The notes: generated by a model from the letters alone, not told the origin. Counted from the stretch's first letter, positions 1 through 7,600 are shown. The stretch: DNA of 11,647 bases from Kiritimatiellia bacterium (GCA_904502135.1 CAJGDE010000064.1:1-11647); one strand, 5' to 3'. Made by a program: numbers and translations.

Positions 1-33
1 ACCGGATTCAAATCAACGGATTTTTGGCACAGA

Positions 34-106
34 TTAAATGCAACAAGGCAAATTAAATGCACATCATTACACTAGGTTGCATTTAACCTGCCCATAGTTG
101 CATTTA
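34..106. repeat. Cluster of four TTAAATGCAAC-like motifs, two per orientation
   Basis: Direct units at 34-44 (TTAAATGCAAC) and 53-62 (TTAAATGCAC), and inverted units at 76-86 (GTTGCATTTAA, exact complement of the first) and 97-106 (GTTGCATTTA). Start-to-start spacing within each pair is about 19-20 nt. Units 1 and 3 form an 11-bp perfect inverted repeat. Could be a binding-site cluster, a hairpin or the end of an element continuing beyond the window. No gene is seen in 1-127. Confidence 0.6.
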
Positions 107-127
107 CTTTGTCCGGCGACCATAGTC

Positions 128-356
128 GTTAGGAGTTAGGAGTTAGGGGTTGGGAGTTAGGAGTTAGCGGTAGCGGTAGAAAGGATAATAAACATCCACT
201 CTACACCTACACCTAATCTCTACACCCAAACTAAAAATTCCACTCTCGAACTCTAAACTCTAAACTCTAAACTTCCTAAACCTCCTAAACCCCCATTCCA
301 ACATTCCAACATTCGAACATTCAAACATTCCAACATTCTAACATTCCAACATTCAG
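128..356. repeat. Composite intergenic repeat element, copy A
   Basis: Plus-strand order: imperfect heptamers of type GTTAGGA (128-170), TAGCGG hexamers (166-179), an AT-rich spacer, CTACAC hexamers (201-221), a unique linker, AAACTCT heptamers (about 248-271), CCTAAAC units (276-292) and octamers CATTCCAA (294-356, about 7.5 units). Bases 199-298 are identical to 4541-4640 of copy B. It lies immediately after ybeY; the last octamer overlaps the ybeY stop codon. No gene is seen inside it. Possible roles are 3'-end structure, a recombination site or a non-autonomous element. Confidence 0.9.
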
Positions 357-820
357 TCCTGTCTCGTTCTTAAAAAATCTTTTATCCAAGCAAATTCCCG
401 CCGGCGCATTTTCTGGCGGTCGGTTTCTGTCATATCGTCGGCGCCGGAAAGATGATCCATCCCATGCGCGACATAGAGAAGAACTTCATTTTCGGCACTC
501 CATCGCGGACGGTTCTTCGCGTATGAGACTGCGCGCTGAACGTTCACGTACAACTCCCCGTAAACGCCATCTTCCTCTCCTGGCATCGCATCATATCTCT
601 GCGTTATCACATCAGTAGCCCCGCAAACATTCATTATGGCCTGATGAGCCTCGTCGCTTGATATATCATCTTGCAGAACGACCGTCACCTCGCGAAAAGG
701 AAGTTTTATTCTTGAAGCGCTCCTGAAGGCAAAATATCGCGCAGCTTCAGCAAGCGTCGTTTTCTTAAGCCCCGTGCCGCGAAGAGATACACCGTCGATA
801 ATTATGCGGCAATTTTTCAT
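353..820 (-). CDS. ybeY: YbeY endoribonuclease / rRNA maturation factor, Asp-variant metal site
   Basis: Predicted 155-aa YbeY (UPF0054), a cytoplasmic single-strand endoribonuclease needed for 16S rRNA 3'-end maturation and ribosome quality control. Seen: the core TDVIT (69-73), the short GELYVNV strand (88-94), and the metal-site helix H119-G-M-D-H123-L-S-G-A-D-D129 followed by the usual amphipathic C-terminal helix. The family norm is HGxLHLxGYDH; here the third histidine is aspartate (D129), a variant I believe also occurs in other PVC-group YbeY proteins. I do not see the arginine that usually precedes the TDV/TNV motif. Start: the ATG at 820 overlaps the mazG stop as ATGA, and the N-terminus MKNCRIIID fits the family; an ATG at 844 would add eight basic residues inside mazG. 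Last gene of the operon; its TGA (353-355) sits inside the last unit of an octamer repeat array. Length is normal for the family. Confidence 0.92.
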   Translation of the reverse strand: MKNCRIIIDGVSLRGTGLKKTTLAEAARYFAFRSASRIKLPFREVTVVLQDDISSDEAHQAIMNVCGATDVITQRYDAMPGEEDGVYGELYVNVQRAVSYAKNRPRWSAENEVLLYVAHGMDHLSGADDMTETDRQKMRRREFAWIKDFLRTRQD

Positions 821-1614
821 TCGCAATCTTTTACCTTGTCCCAAAGAGCGTCCATCTCTTCAAGCGTCATGTTTTTAAGTTCGCGGCCACTCTCCTTTGC
901 CGCCGACTCAACGGCCCTGAACCGGCGCGAAAACTTATTTGTCGTAAGTTCAAGCGCGGACTCGCAGTCTACCTTAAGGTGCCTTGCCAGATTGCAAAGC
1001 GAGAACGCCAAATCCCCGAGTTCTTCTTTAACTCGCGTCGAATCACACGGGGCTTCGCTTTTACGAGATTCAATTTCAGCCTCAAGTTCACAGAGTTCTT
1101 CTTTAATTTTCTCCATTGGCCCTTGAGCATCCTTCCAGTCGAACCCGACCCGCGCAGCCTTCTCCTGGGTGCGTTGAGCCTTCAAAAGCCCGGGCAGCGT
1201 CAAGGGCACTCCATCAAGTGCGCTGTGGCGGGCTTCTTTTTTATGCTCAGTCTGCTTTATCTGCTCCCAGTTTCTAAGAACCGTCGCCGAATCATTGGCG
1301 TCAACATCGCCAAAAACATGAGGATGACGCCTGACGAGCTTATCAGAAATGGCATTGGCGACATCATCAAACGAAAACCTGCCCTCCTGTTCAGCCATAA
1401 CACACTGAAACATGACTTGCAGAAGAACATCGCCAAGCTCCTCTATGTGATTGGACTTATCCTCGGGCCTATCCATCGCGGCGAGAAGTTCATACGTCTC
1501 TTCAAGAACACAAGGCTTAAGACTTTCGAGAGTTTGCTCGCGATCCCAAGGACACCCTTTTTCGGGGTCTCTCAAACGTGTCATTATTTCATGAAGCCGT
1601 TCTATACCTGTCAT
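817..1614 (-). CDS. mazG: MazG nucleoside triphosphate pyrophosphohydrolase
   Basis: Predicted 265-aa two-domain MazG, which hydrolyses (d)NTPs to monophosphates and pyrophosphate, cleaning the nucleotide pool (E. coli MazG is 263 aa). Seen: CPWD (21-24), first metal-binding helix pair EExxE (E38, E39, E42) and EELGD (58-62), the signature RRHPHVFGD (95-103), the central PxLxxAxxxQ-like segment (PGLLKAQRTQ, 141-150), and a second MazG domain with EELxE (172-) and EELGD (197-201). All acidic ligands are intact in both domains. Start choice: the ATG at 1614 has a strong AAGGAG 7 nt upstream, overlapping the ribF TAA stop (GGTAAGGAG), and restores the normal family length. The ATG at 1653 would add 13 residues overlapping ribF and has no comparable site. 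11 nt after ribF and 4-nt overlap with ybeY imply cotranscription and coupling. Confidence 0.96.
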   Translation of the reverse strand: MTGIERLHEIMTRLRDPEKGCPWDREQTLESLKPCVLEETYELLAAMDRPEDKSNHIEELGDVLLQVMFQCVMAEQEGRFSFDDVANAISDKLVRRHPHVFGDVDANDSATVLRNWEQIKQTEHKKEARHSALDGVPLTLPGLLKAQRTQEKAARVGFDWKDAQGPMEKIKEELCELEAEIESRKSEAPCDSTRVKEELGDLAFSLCNLARHLKVDCESALELTTNKFSRRFRAVESAAKESGRELKNMTLEEMDALWDKVKDCE

Positions 1615-1625
1615 ATCAATACTCC

Positions 1626-2480
1626 TTACCTTTTCATAGGCGTGTTTAAGCACGAGGCCTTATCTATTAAAATTTGCTCTTTAAGATCATCAATTGAAGA
1701 GAACTTTTTCTCCGGGCGGATAAAACGCAAAAACTCGGTCTTCACGCCTCTTTCGGGAATCTCAGGAACTTCACCGAGAAAATGCGCCTCAATCACGGGC
1801 TCAGCCCATGCCTGAGAAGAAAACGTCGGCGCAAAGCCAAAATTCACAATAGCGCGCTCGTTGCAAACCAAAGCGTCATAAACACCTAAAGGAATTATCG
1901 GCTCTTTATCTTTCGACACCGCCAGATTCACCGTTGGAAAGCCGATTTGCACGCCTCGGCCCTTGCCCTTGAAAACATCGCCGGTGAGCGCATACGGCCT
2001 TGAAAGCATATTCGCAGCCGAAACCACATCACCTTTTTCAAGAGCCTTTCGTATGCGAGAAGATGAAATGCGCTCTCCTTCATAAAGTTCATATGAAGAT
2101 GTGCTTACTTTCCAACCGTGGGATAAAAGCCAATCGGCATCGCCCTGAGCCCCCTTGCCAAAACGCCAATCGCCGCCTGAAAATATTCTGGCGCTTCCAG
2201 GTGAACCAAAATAACGGTGCGCAAATTCTTCGCACGGACACTTAGCGAAATCAGGGGTGAAGTCTATCGCCAAAACCTCCTTCACTCCAAATGATCTTAT
2301 CGCCTCAAGTCTTTCATCTGCAGACATTATCAATTTCGGCGCCTTTTCAGGAGCTATAACGGAAAGCGGATGGTTTTTAAACGTAACAGCGACATCGGCC
2401 GCCCTTAATACCGCCTGATGCCCAAGATGAACACCGTCAAAAAAACCTACCGCAATGCTTCGCTGAGCGGAATCACACAT
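1626..2480 (-). CDS. ribF: RibF bifunctional riboflavin kinase / FMN adenylyltransferase
   Basis: Predicted 284-aa RibF, which phosphorylates riboflavin to FMN and adenylylates FMN to FAD in the cytoplasm. Seen: the nucleotidyltransferase site GFFDGVHLGH (12-21), TFKNHP (33-38) in place of the usual FEPHP, GGDWRFG (102-108) and the ISSSRIR loop (138-144); then the riboflavin kinase domain with GKGRGVQIGFPTVNL (172-186), GVYDAL (199-204) and the VIEAHFLGE strand (229-237). It is slightly shorter than the usual 300-315 aa because the N-terminal extension before the GxFDGVH strand is nearly absent. The start at 2480 overlaps the end of truB by 34 nt and has no clear Shine-Dalgarno sequence, so it may depend on translation of truB. 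The truB-ribF pairing is conserved in many bacteria and supports both calls. Confidence 0.95.
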   Translation of the reverse strand: MCDSAQRSIAVGFFDGVHLGHQAVLRAADVAVTFKNHPLSVIAPEKAPKLIMSADERLEAIRSFGVKEVLAIDFTPDFAKCPCEEFAHRYFGSPGSARIFSGGDWRFGKGAQGDADWLLSHGWKVSTSSYELYEGERISSSRIRKALEKGDVVSAANMLSRPYALTGDVFKGKGRGVQIGFPTVNLAVSKDKEPIIPLGVYDALVCNERAIVNFGFAPTFSSQAWAEPVIEAHFLGEVPEIPERGVKTEFLRFIRPEKKFSSIDDLKEQILIDKASCLNTPMKR

Positions 2481-3172
2481 GATGAAAAATCTTTTATGTC
2501 CGTTTCAAGAAGTTTTTCAAACGCTATCGCATCCTCAACCGAAAATTTTCCGACCTTTTTGCGACGAAGCGAATCAAGCGCCGCCGAGCAGCCGAGTGCT
2601 TCACCTATGTCGTTGACTAAAGTGCGCACAATAAGCCCTTTTGTCGCCTTGAGATCGAAAGAGGCGTAGGGAGACTCAAATGAAGTCACTTCAAAACGAT
2701 ATACGTGCGCCATGAACGCTGAATGTTCGCCTGTATCTGCAACCTCATACGTGGCGCTACCTTCTTTCCGCACGGAGCAGTAGCGGCTTTCTGTCTGGAA
2801 AACATCGCCTTTGAATTCTTTCAAAAAAGCATCGTCGCGCAATTTCGACTCTTCATCCCCGGCGAGAGGGGTCTCCGAAAGAATTCGCCCGTTGATGTCG
2901 TGCGTATCGGTTTTTACGCCAAGGCGCATGCGCCCTTCGTACTCGCGATCAGCTCCCATTACATTCGAGACGTATTTATTCGCGTCATTAATCAGCAAAA
3001 CCATGAGCCCACTCGCGGCCGTATCTAAAGAGCCGGCGTGACCTACCTTAACTAAATTGAATTTCCGCTTCACAACTTTGATCACGGTTGAAAAAGCGAT
3101 GCCCGAAGGTTTATCAACGAGTAGAAAGGCGTTGAGGTTTTCCAACAGCCTCAGCTGTGTAAGATTCGCCAT
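2447..3172 (-). CDS. truB: TruB tRNA pseudouridine-55 synthase
   Basis: Predicted 241-aa tRNA pseudouridine(55) synthase, which isomerises U55 in the T-arm of tRNAs. Seen: LLVDKPSGIAFS (17-28, usual LxxxKPxGxTS), the catalytic loop VGHAGSLDTAASGL (43-56) with catalytic Asp D50, the active-site tyrosine in REYEGRMRLG (Y78), the TDTHDINGRI segment after it, and the late motif KGLIVRTLVNDIG with its conserved arginine. The protein is short (E. coli about 314 aa): it ends soon after the synthase core and lacks the usual C-terminal RNA-binding extension. The substrate-pocket stretch around residues 125-140 departs from the usual PPxxSAxKxxG motif, so the protein is divergent but keeps the catalytic residues. 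The ATG lies 4 nt after the stop of the GHKL gene (TAAgtctATG) with no good ribosome site of its own, suggesting reinitiation. Confidence 0.93.
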   Translation of the reverse strand: MANLTQLRLLENLNAFLLVDKPSGIAFSTVIKVVKRKFNLVKVGHAGSLDTAASGLMVLLINDANKYVSNVMGADREYEGRMRLGVKTDTHDINGRILSETPLAGDEESKLRDDAFLKEFKGDVFQTESRYCSVRKEGSATYEVADTGEHSAFMAHVYRFEVTSFESPYASFDLKATKGLIVRTLVNDIGEALGCSAALDSLRRKKVGKFSVEDAIAFEKLLETDIKDFSSCVIPLSEALR

Positions 3173-3176
3173 AGAC

Positions 3177-4214
3177 TTACTGAACTTTTTCCTGAAGGAT
3201 AGAAAGAAGTATTCTGCGCTCGCTATCCTTCATAGCATCGATACGCTCGCGCCATTCCTGCTCAAAAACAGCCTCTTTCTCTTCTTCAAATTTCGCGAAA
3301 TGAGCCTTCATAACCTTCTTCGTCGCATCAAGATACATGCGCACCTCTGGATTAAGCTCATCCATCACAAGCGAATTTTCGCGATGAAGAACGCTGAAAC
3401 GCGGCGAAACGAGATACGCCGTATACGAAGCACCTATCCCCGAACGCACGCCGGAAGGCTGCTCATGAAGTTTGAAACCGTCCTCACCGACGAAAACAAG
3501 GCGCCCCGCCCCGACGAACTTGCGCCGCCATTCAATGATCTCCAGCTTGGCTTCGCTACCGTTTTCCAAAGTAACGACATAGTCGCTTGTGCGCTTTTGA
3601 ACGATCACTGGCGTAACGGGCAATCCATTGAAATAAATTCTGACATCAGGATAGCTCTTTAAATAAAGCGCGAATTTGGCTGCGAGATTTTGAACCGTCT
3701 CACTCGCGTCAAGGAGACTATCGCAGTTTGCCCTTACGTTAGTTATGTACACCTCTGTCCCGCGTTGAGGCCCCTGCGGCACAGAGTCGAGCGTAAAGAC
3801 GCCGGGCTCATCGGCTTCTCCTGAAATTCTATAAGAAAGCCTCTCGGAACCGGCCACCATGGTCGTCCTCCATTCGACGTGAAGCCCCAGTGAAAACGCC
3901 TTAAAGCGCCCGCGGCCGTGCCGACCATGAAGAGGCCGCTGAAAAGAGGAACTTTCGCCGCTTAAACGTTTCCAACTGCCACCGAGAGAGCCGAAAGTCG
4001 TATCTATTTTTAAGACATCAATTCCCGTGCCGTCATCGGTAATACGAAGTGCCTCAACTGCGCCAAGAGGATTTGTAATAAGATCTATCTTGACTTCTTT
4101 TGCGTCAGCGTCAAGCGCATTCCATACAAGCTCTTCGATTGCTGAAAGAGGCGAACCTTTGAAAAGCGATTCAATGTGATCGGCCTGAGCCTGAACATAT
4201 ATCTGTTTACTCAT
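3177..4214 (-). CDS. GHKL (Bergerat-fold) ATPase, MutL/MORC-like, unknown role
   Basis: 345-aa protein with a clear GHKL ATP-binding domain. Seen: N-box IEELVWNALDADA (26-38; E28, N32, D35), G1 box TDDGTGI (59-65), and a glycine-rich lid HGRHGRGRFKAFSLG (96-110) similar to the GxxGxGxxxAF lid of Hsp90/MORC/MutL proteins. Residues ~190-280 could form a second alpha/beta domain of the transducer type, followed by a charged, probably coiled-coil helix (~290-335). There is no histidine kinase dimerisation or phosphoacceptor helix, no endonuclease motif and no signal peptide, so it is expected to be cytoplasmic. Start: the ATG at 4214 overlaps the xseB stop as ATGA and has GAGGA 9 nt upstream; the longer frame to 4292 adds an arginine-rich stretch that is only the xseB shadow. 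Relatives of such MORC/paraMORC-type ATPases occur near DNA repair and restriction genes (family knowledge). I do not recognise the exact family; a DNA-related role is an inference from coupling to xseB. Confidence 0.85.
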   Translation of the reverse strand: MSKQIYVQAQADHIESLFKGSPLSAIEELVWNALDADAKEVKIDLITNPLGAVEALRITDDGTGIDVLKIDTTFGSLGGSWKRLSGESSSFQRPLHGRHGRGRFKAFSLGLHVEWRTTMVAGSERLSYRISGEADEPGVFTLDSVPQGPQRGTEVYITNVRANCDSLLDASETVQNLAAKFALYLKSYPDVRIYFNGLPVTPVIVQKRTSDYVVTLENGSEAKLEIIEWRRKFVGAGRLVFVGEDGFKLHEQPSGVRSGIGASYTAYLVSPRFSVLHRENSLVMDELNPEVRMYLDATKKVMKAHFAKFEEEKEAVFEQEWRERIDAMKDSERRILLSILQEKVQ

Positions 4215-4411
4215 ATTTTCAATTCCTCGACGCCGCCGTCTTTCATTACTTTTTCTATGCGTTGACGTATAGAATCCAATTCTCCTGTGCATGACTTGAC
4301 GAGAGAGCGACCTTCCTCAAACGCCTTTATCATTTCATCAAGATTCATCTCGCCGGACTCCATTTTTCCGACGAGATTTTCCAGCTTTGCGAGATTTTCT
4401 TCAAATTTCAT
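4211..4411 (-). CDS. xseB: Exodeoxyribonuclease VII small subunit
   Basis: 66-aa XseB, the small helical subunit that binds XseA to form Exo VII, an exonuclease that degrades single-stranded DNA to oligonucleotides. Seen: the full family signature in an all-helical protein, FEENLAKLENLVGKMESGE followed by MNLDEMIKAFEEGRSLVKSC and a C-terminal helix ending in VEELKI. Length is typical (60-80 aa). The ATG is preceded by an extended -10 promoter only 7 nt away, with no Shine-Dalgarno site between them, so it is probably translated from a leaderless mRNA. It is the first gene of the operon and overlaps the GHKL gene by 4 nt (ATGA). No xseA large-subunit gene is present in the window. Confidence 0.95.
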   Translation of the reverse strand: MKFEENLAKLENLVGKMESGEMNLDEMIKAFEEGRSLVKSCTGELDSIRQRIEKVMKDGGVEELKI

Positions 4412-4430
4412 AAGGTATATTATACCATAA
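4412..4430 (-). promoter_or_regulatory. Extended -10 promoter of the xseB-ybeY operon, with palindrome
   Basis: On the minus strand TGGTATAAT (4427-4419) is a perfect extended -10 element. Its last base is 7 nt from the xseB ATG, so initiation 6-7 nt downstream would place +1 at about 4412, directly at the start codon. No convincing -35 is visible; that position falls in the left end of repeat element B. The -10 lies within a perfect 13-bp palindrome, GGTATATTATACC (4414-4426), which could be an operator or simply reflect the AT-rich -10. Confidence is for promoter function, not for regulation. Confidence 0.6.
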
Positions 4431-4439
4431 TTAGCGTGG

Positions 4440-4667
4440 AGTTAGTGATTAGGAGTTAGGAGTCAGGGGTTAGGAGTCAGGGGTTAGTGGCTAGTGGTTA
4501 GTCGTAGCGGTAGCGGTAGAAAGGAAAGATTAAGCATCCGCTCTACACCTACACCTAATCTCTACACCCAAACTAAAAATTCCACTCTCGAACTCTAAAC
4601 TCTAAACTCTAAACTTCCTAAACCTCCTAAACCCCCATTCAAACATTCCAACATTCTAACATTCTCG
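4440..4667. repeat. Composite intergenic repeat element, copy B
   Basis: Same module order and orientation as copy A. The left heptamer arm is longer and includes two tandem GTTAGGAGTCAGGG 14-mers; the right octamer array is shorter (about 3.5 units, 4636-4667). It ends within 5 nt of the stop codon of the giant gene, and its left end reaches the -35 zone of the xseB promoter. It therefore fills the whole gap between the two transcription units; no gene or conventional terminator with a U-tract is seen in it. Confidence 0.9.
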
Positions 4668-4668
4668 G

Positions 4669-7600
4669 TTACCTCAGAATAATAAAGAAGCCAGGTATTC
4701 GCGAAAGCGTTGCCCAAGGCGTATTACCATAAGCGCCAAGGTTAACACGGCGACCATTGCCGCCAATGCCTTGAATTTGCGGTTCACGAGAATAATCACT
4801 TTTCGGGTTTCCTGCGTCAATCGCAGGAGACTGCCCCGCAACCTTCTTGGAATAGGCATCAACCCTCTCGCCGCTCATCTCATCAAAGTAACCGAGACCG
4901 CCGCGCAGATGGACGTTGTAGTTCAGGACCTGCTCAAATGTAGGCACGGGGTTGGACCACTTCCAGTTCCAGTTCGTCGGCAAGGCGCGCGGCGTCGTAG
5001 CGCCGGCCGGCGACTTGACATCAGACATCATCGTATCTATCGGGGTTACAAAAAGAGGATCGCCGTAAATGCAGTTAGGTCCAACATGAAGCGTCCCCGC
5101 CTTCGCCTCAGAAACGCAAATAGTGCTGCCGTTCTCCTCTGGTACGGCGAAGAGGCAGTAATCGACGCTCGCCGTCGCGTCGGCCGCGACGCGCAGATCG
5201 GCCGCCGCCGTCGCGTTCACATTGATAAGGTTGCCGTAAAAGATGCAGTTCGTAACCGCGACATCGCCCTTCGAGCAGTTGAGCGCAGGTGCAATATTGT
5301 ATGCGAAGGTGCAGTTCTCGACCCGCGCCTTGTCGGTGGCGCTGCTGAGAGACACCTTCAGGATGCCTGTGCTGCCGCCGTAGTTGCCGACGAAGCTGCA
5401 ACGCCGGAAGATGCTGCCAGCGCAGGAGCCGCTGACGTCGACCGACCCATCCGCGTAATGCCCGTAGAACAAGCAGCTATCAACCGTGGCGCGCGTGTTG
5501 TAGACGTGAAGCGCCGCCATGCTGGCGCGGGAGCTGTCGAAGCCACGCATCATGTAGTTGGTGACGAACGAGCAGCGGTAAATGTCCGCGCCGCCGCCGA
5601 AGCTGCCGACGTAGAGCCCGCCGCCAAAGCCGCCGTTGCCGCCTGCGGAATTGATGATGTTCCCCTCGAACCGGCAGTCCACCACCGTCGCCTTGGCGCT
5701 GCCGCTGCCGTAGAGACCCGCGCCGCCGCCGCCAAACTTGTAGCTTTGGTTGGGGTCAGCATAGCCGTCCCAGTTGCCCATCCCGCGCGTGCAGCCGTAG
5801 AAAACGCAGTTGGTGAGCGTCACGTCGCCGGCCGAGGCGTGCTTCTTGAGTCCCCGGTAGGCGCCGCGGAGAAACTCGATCGATTCGACCAGGAGATCAT
5901 CCGTATTGCTGAACATGAAGGTGTCGAAATTGTTCTGCCCGTCAATCACCGACCTGTACCCTTCGGGGCGCTCCGACAGCGCACACTCGACGCCGGTGAA
6001 ACCGCCGCGGATTACCGCCGGGAAAGTAAACGCCTTCGTCGGGATTGTTTCAGCCACAATATTCGTGCCGGCGACCCAGATTTCGTTCTTGAGAGACGAT
6101 GCCGCAGCAAGCGCGTCTGCCCACGACGCGAAAGCGTCCGTCCAACTCGTGCCGTCATTCTTGCCGACCGCACCAGGACGCACATGTACGACATTCGCGG
6201 GGCCCTTCTTGCCGTACCATGGCGGCAGCGTTCCCTGAACGACGGAACTTGCCACGGCAGACTCCGCTGTCACGCCTGCGCCCGTCACCGAAATCTTCAC
6301 CTGAATCGTATTTCCAGAGACATAGTAGACGGGGACGCGGAACTGCCGCGTCTGCCCATTGAAAAGGCCACCAAGGACACCCGACACTTCCTCCCATGTC
6401 GAACCTCCGTCGGTTGACACATGAATCGTGGCCTTCGCGCTGTAAGATCCGCTACCACTCATCGTAAAGGTTATGGTTGGCATCGAATATCCGTTAGGAT
6501 CGTCCCATGCAATCGTAGGCATATTGACAGTAGGCGTAGCGGTCGGTGTGCGAGACGCCTGCTCAGTATTACCGTAGCGCCCCAAATTGACGCAACCGCC
6601 GTTAGGCGCACCCTCGCGTGAATAGTCGCTTTCGGGATCGCCTGCGTCAACCGCCGGAGAAAGCACCGCAGCAGCAGCATAATGAATATTCCCTTCCGAG
6701 TCGAAATAGCCAGCTTCGGAAAGGAGGTGACAGTCATCCGCCGCCGCGAAGAGCGGGTCGCCATATACCATAGAAGCGCCAGTCTTTGACGCGCCGTTCA
6801 CGAACGAACAGGTCGCGCCCGTGTTGTCCGCAAGAAGCGTGTAGTCAATGTCGAACGATGAGTTAGCAGCATCGGCGAAATCGACACCATTGCCGACGAA
6901 AATCGAATTGCGGACGACGATCTGGCCCTTCACGGCCTTCACGCCCGCACAGCCGCCCGCGGTGGCGTTGGCGTTCGCCGTGAAGGTGCAGTTGGCAATC
7001 TCGGTGCGGCCCTCGAGGGTGGAATGTTCAATCATCACCGCCGCGGCGTCCGATCCGTCCGTCTGATTGCAGCGGAAGAGGCAGTTCTCAATTCTGTTCG
7101 GCGCGTTGAGGCCCGATGCGCGCACCGTGCCGCAGGTCTTACCGCTGCCGATATTACCGATGAAATCGCACTCCTTGAGCTCGATCGTCGAACTGTTCGC
7201 ATAAATCGCGCTCGTCTTCACCTTGGACGAGGTCGCAAGAGTGTTGCCGATGAAAAGCGAATTCTCGACCGAAACGCGCCGCGTGAGGTAGGAATAGAGC
7301 GCGGCCGAGCCGTTCGCGGCGTCCGTTGAGAAGTTGTTGCGGAAGACACTGTTCTTCACATAGACCGCGCCCATGTCATAAGGCGTCTTGTCAAGGCCCT
7401 GGACATAAAGGGCATTGCCGTTCTCCTCGAAAGTGCAGCCGTCAATGAACACATTGCCAACACCCTCTGTCTTGGAGACCGCTCGCGCCGGAGAGCCGCG
7501 GAAGAGGAGTCGCTCGAAAAATGTGTTTGAAGTGGATTTGTATGCAATGGCGGAGAATTGGCTATCGCCGTCGATGACGGAATACGCTCCAGGTTCGCGC

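Noticed and set aside
294..356. Possible CRISPR array in the CATTCCAA repeats
   Set aside because: Units are 8 nt and directly contiguous with no unique spacers, and there are no cas genes.
128..356. Repeat A as an insertion sequence or MITE
   Set aside because: No clean terminal inverted repeats or target-site duplication could be identified, and the ends differ between copies. A non-autonomous element cannot be excluded but is not supported.
817..1614. Toxin-antitoxin interpretation because of the name MazG
   Set aside because: There is no mazE or mazF neighbour, and the protein is a full-length two-domain housekeeping pyrophosphohydrolase.
979..1815. 278-aa plus-strand open frame
   Set aside because: Antisense to mazG and ribF, both of which have full sets of family motifs. 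No motif or ribosome site supports it.
3177..4214. Histidine kinase reading of the HATPase protein
   Set aside because: No HisKA-type helix, no phosphoacceptor histidine motif and no sensor or membrane segment. The lid sequence is closer to the MutL/MORC/Hsp90 group.
4440..4667. Repeat B as a conventional rho-independent terminator of the giant gene
   Set aside because: The possible stems are long-range and imperfect with no following U-tract. It may still end transcription, but the sequence does not show a standard terminator.
4771..6417. 548-aa open frame on the plus strand, rich in Arg, Ala and Val
   Set aside because: It is entirely antisense to the giant protein, whose second beta-helix continues unbroken there. 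The plus frame has no recognisable domain and its composition is that of a GC-rich shadow.
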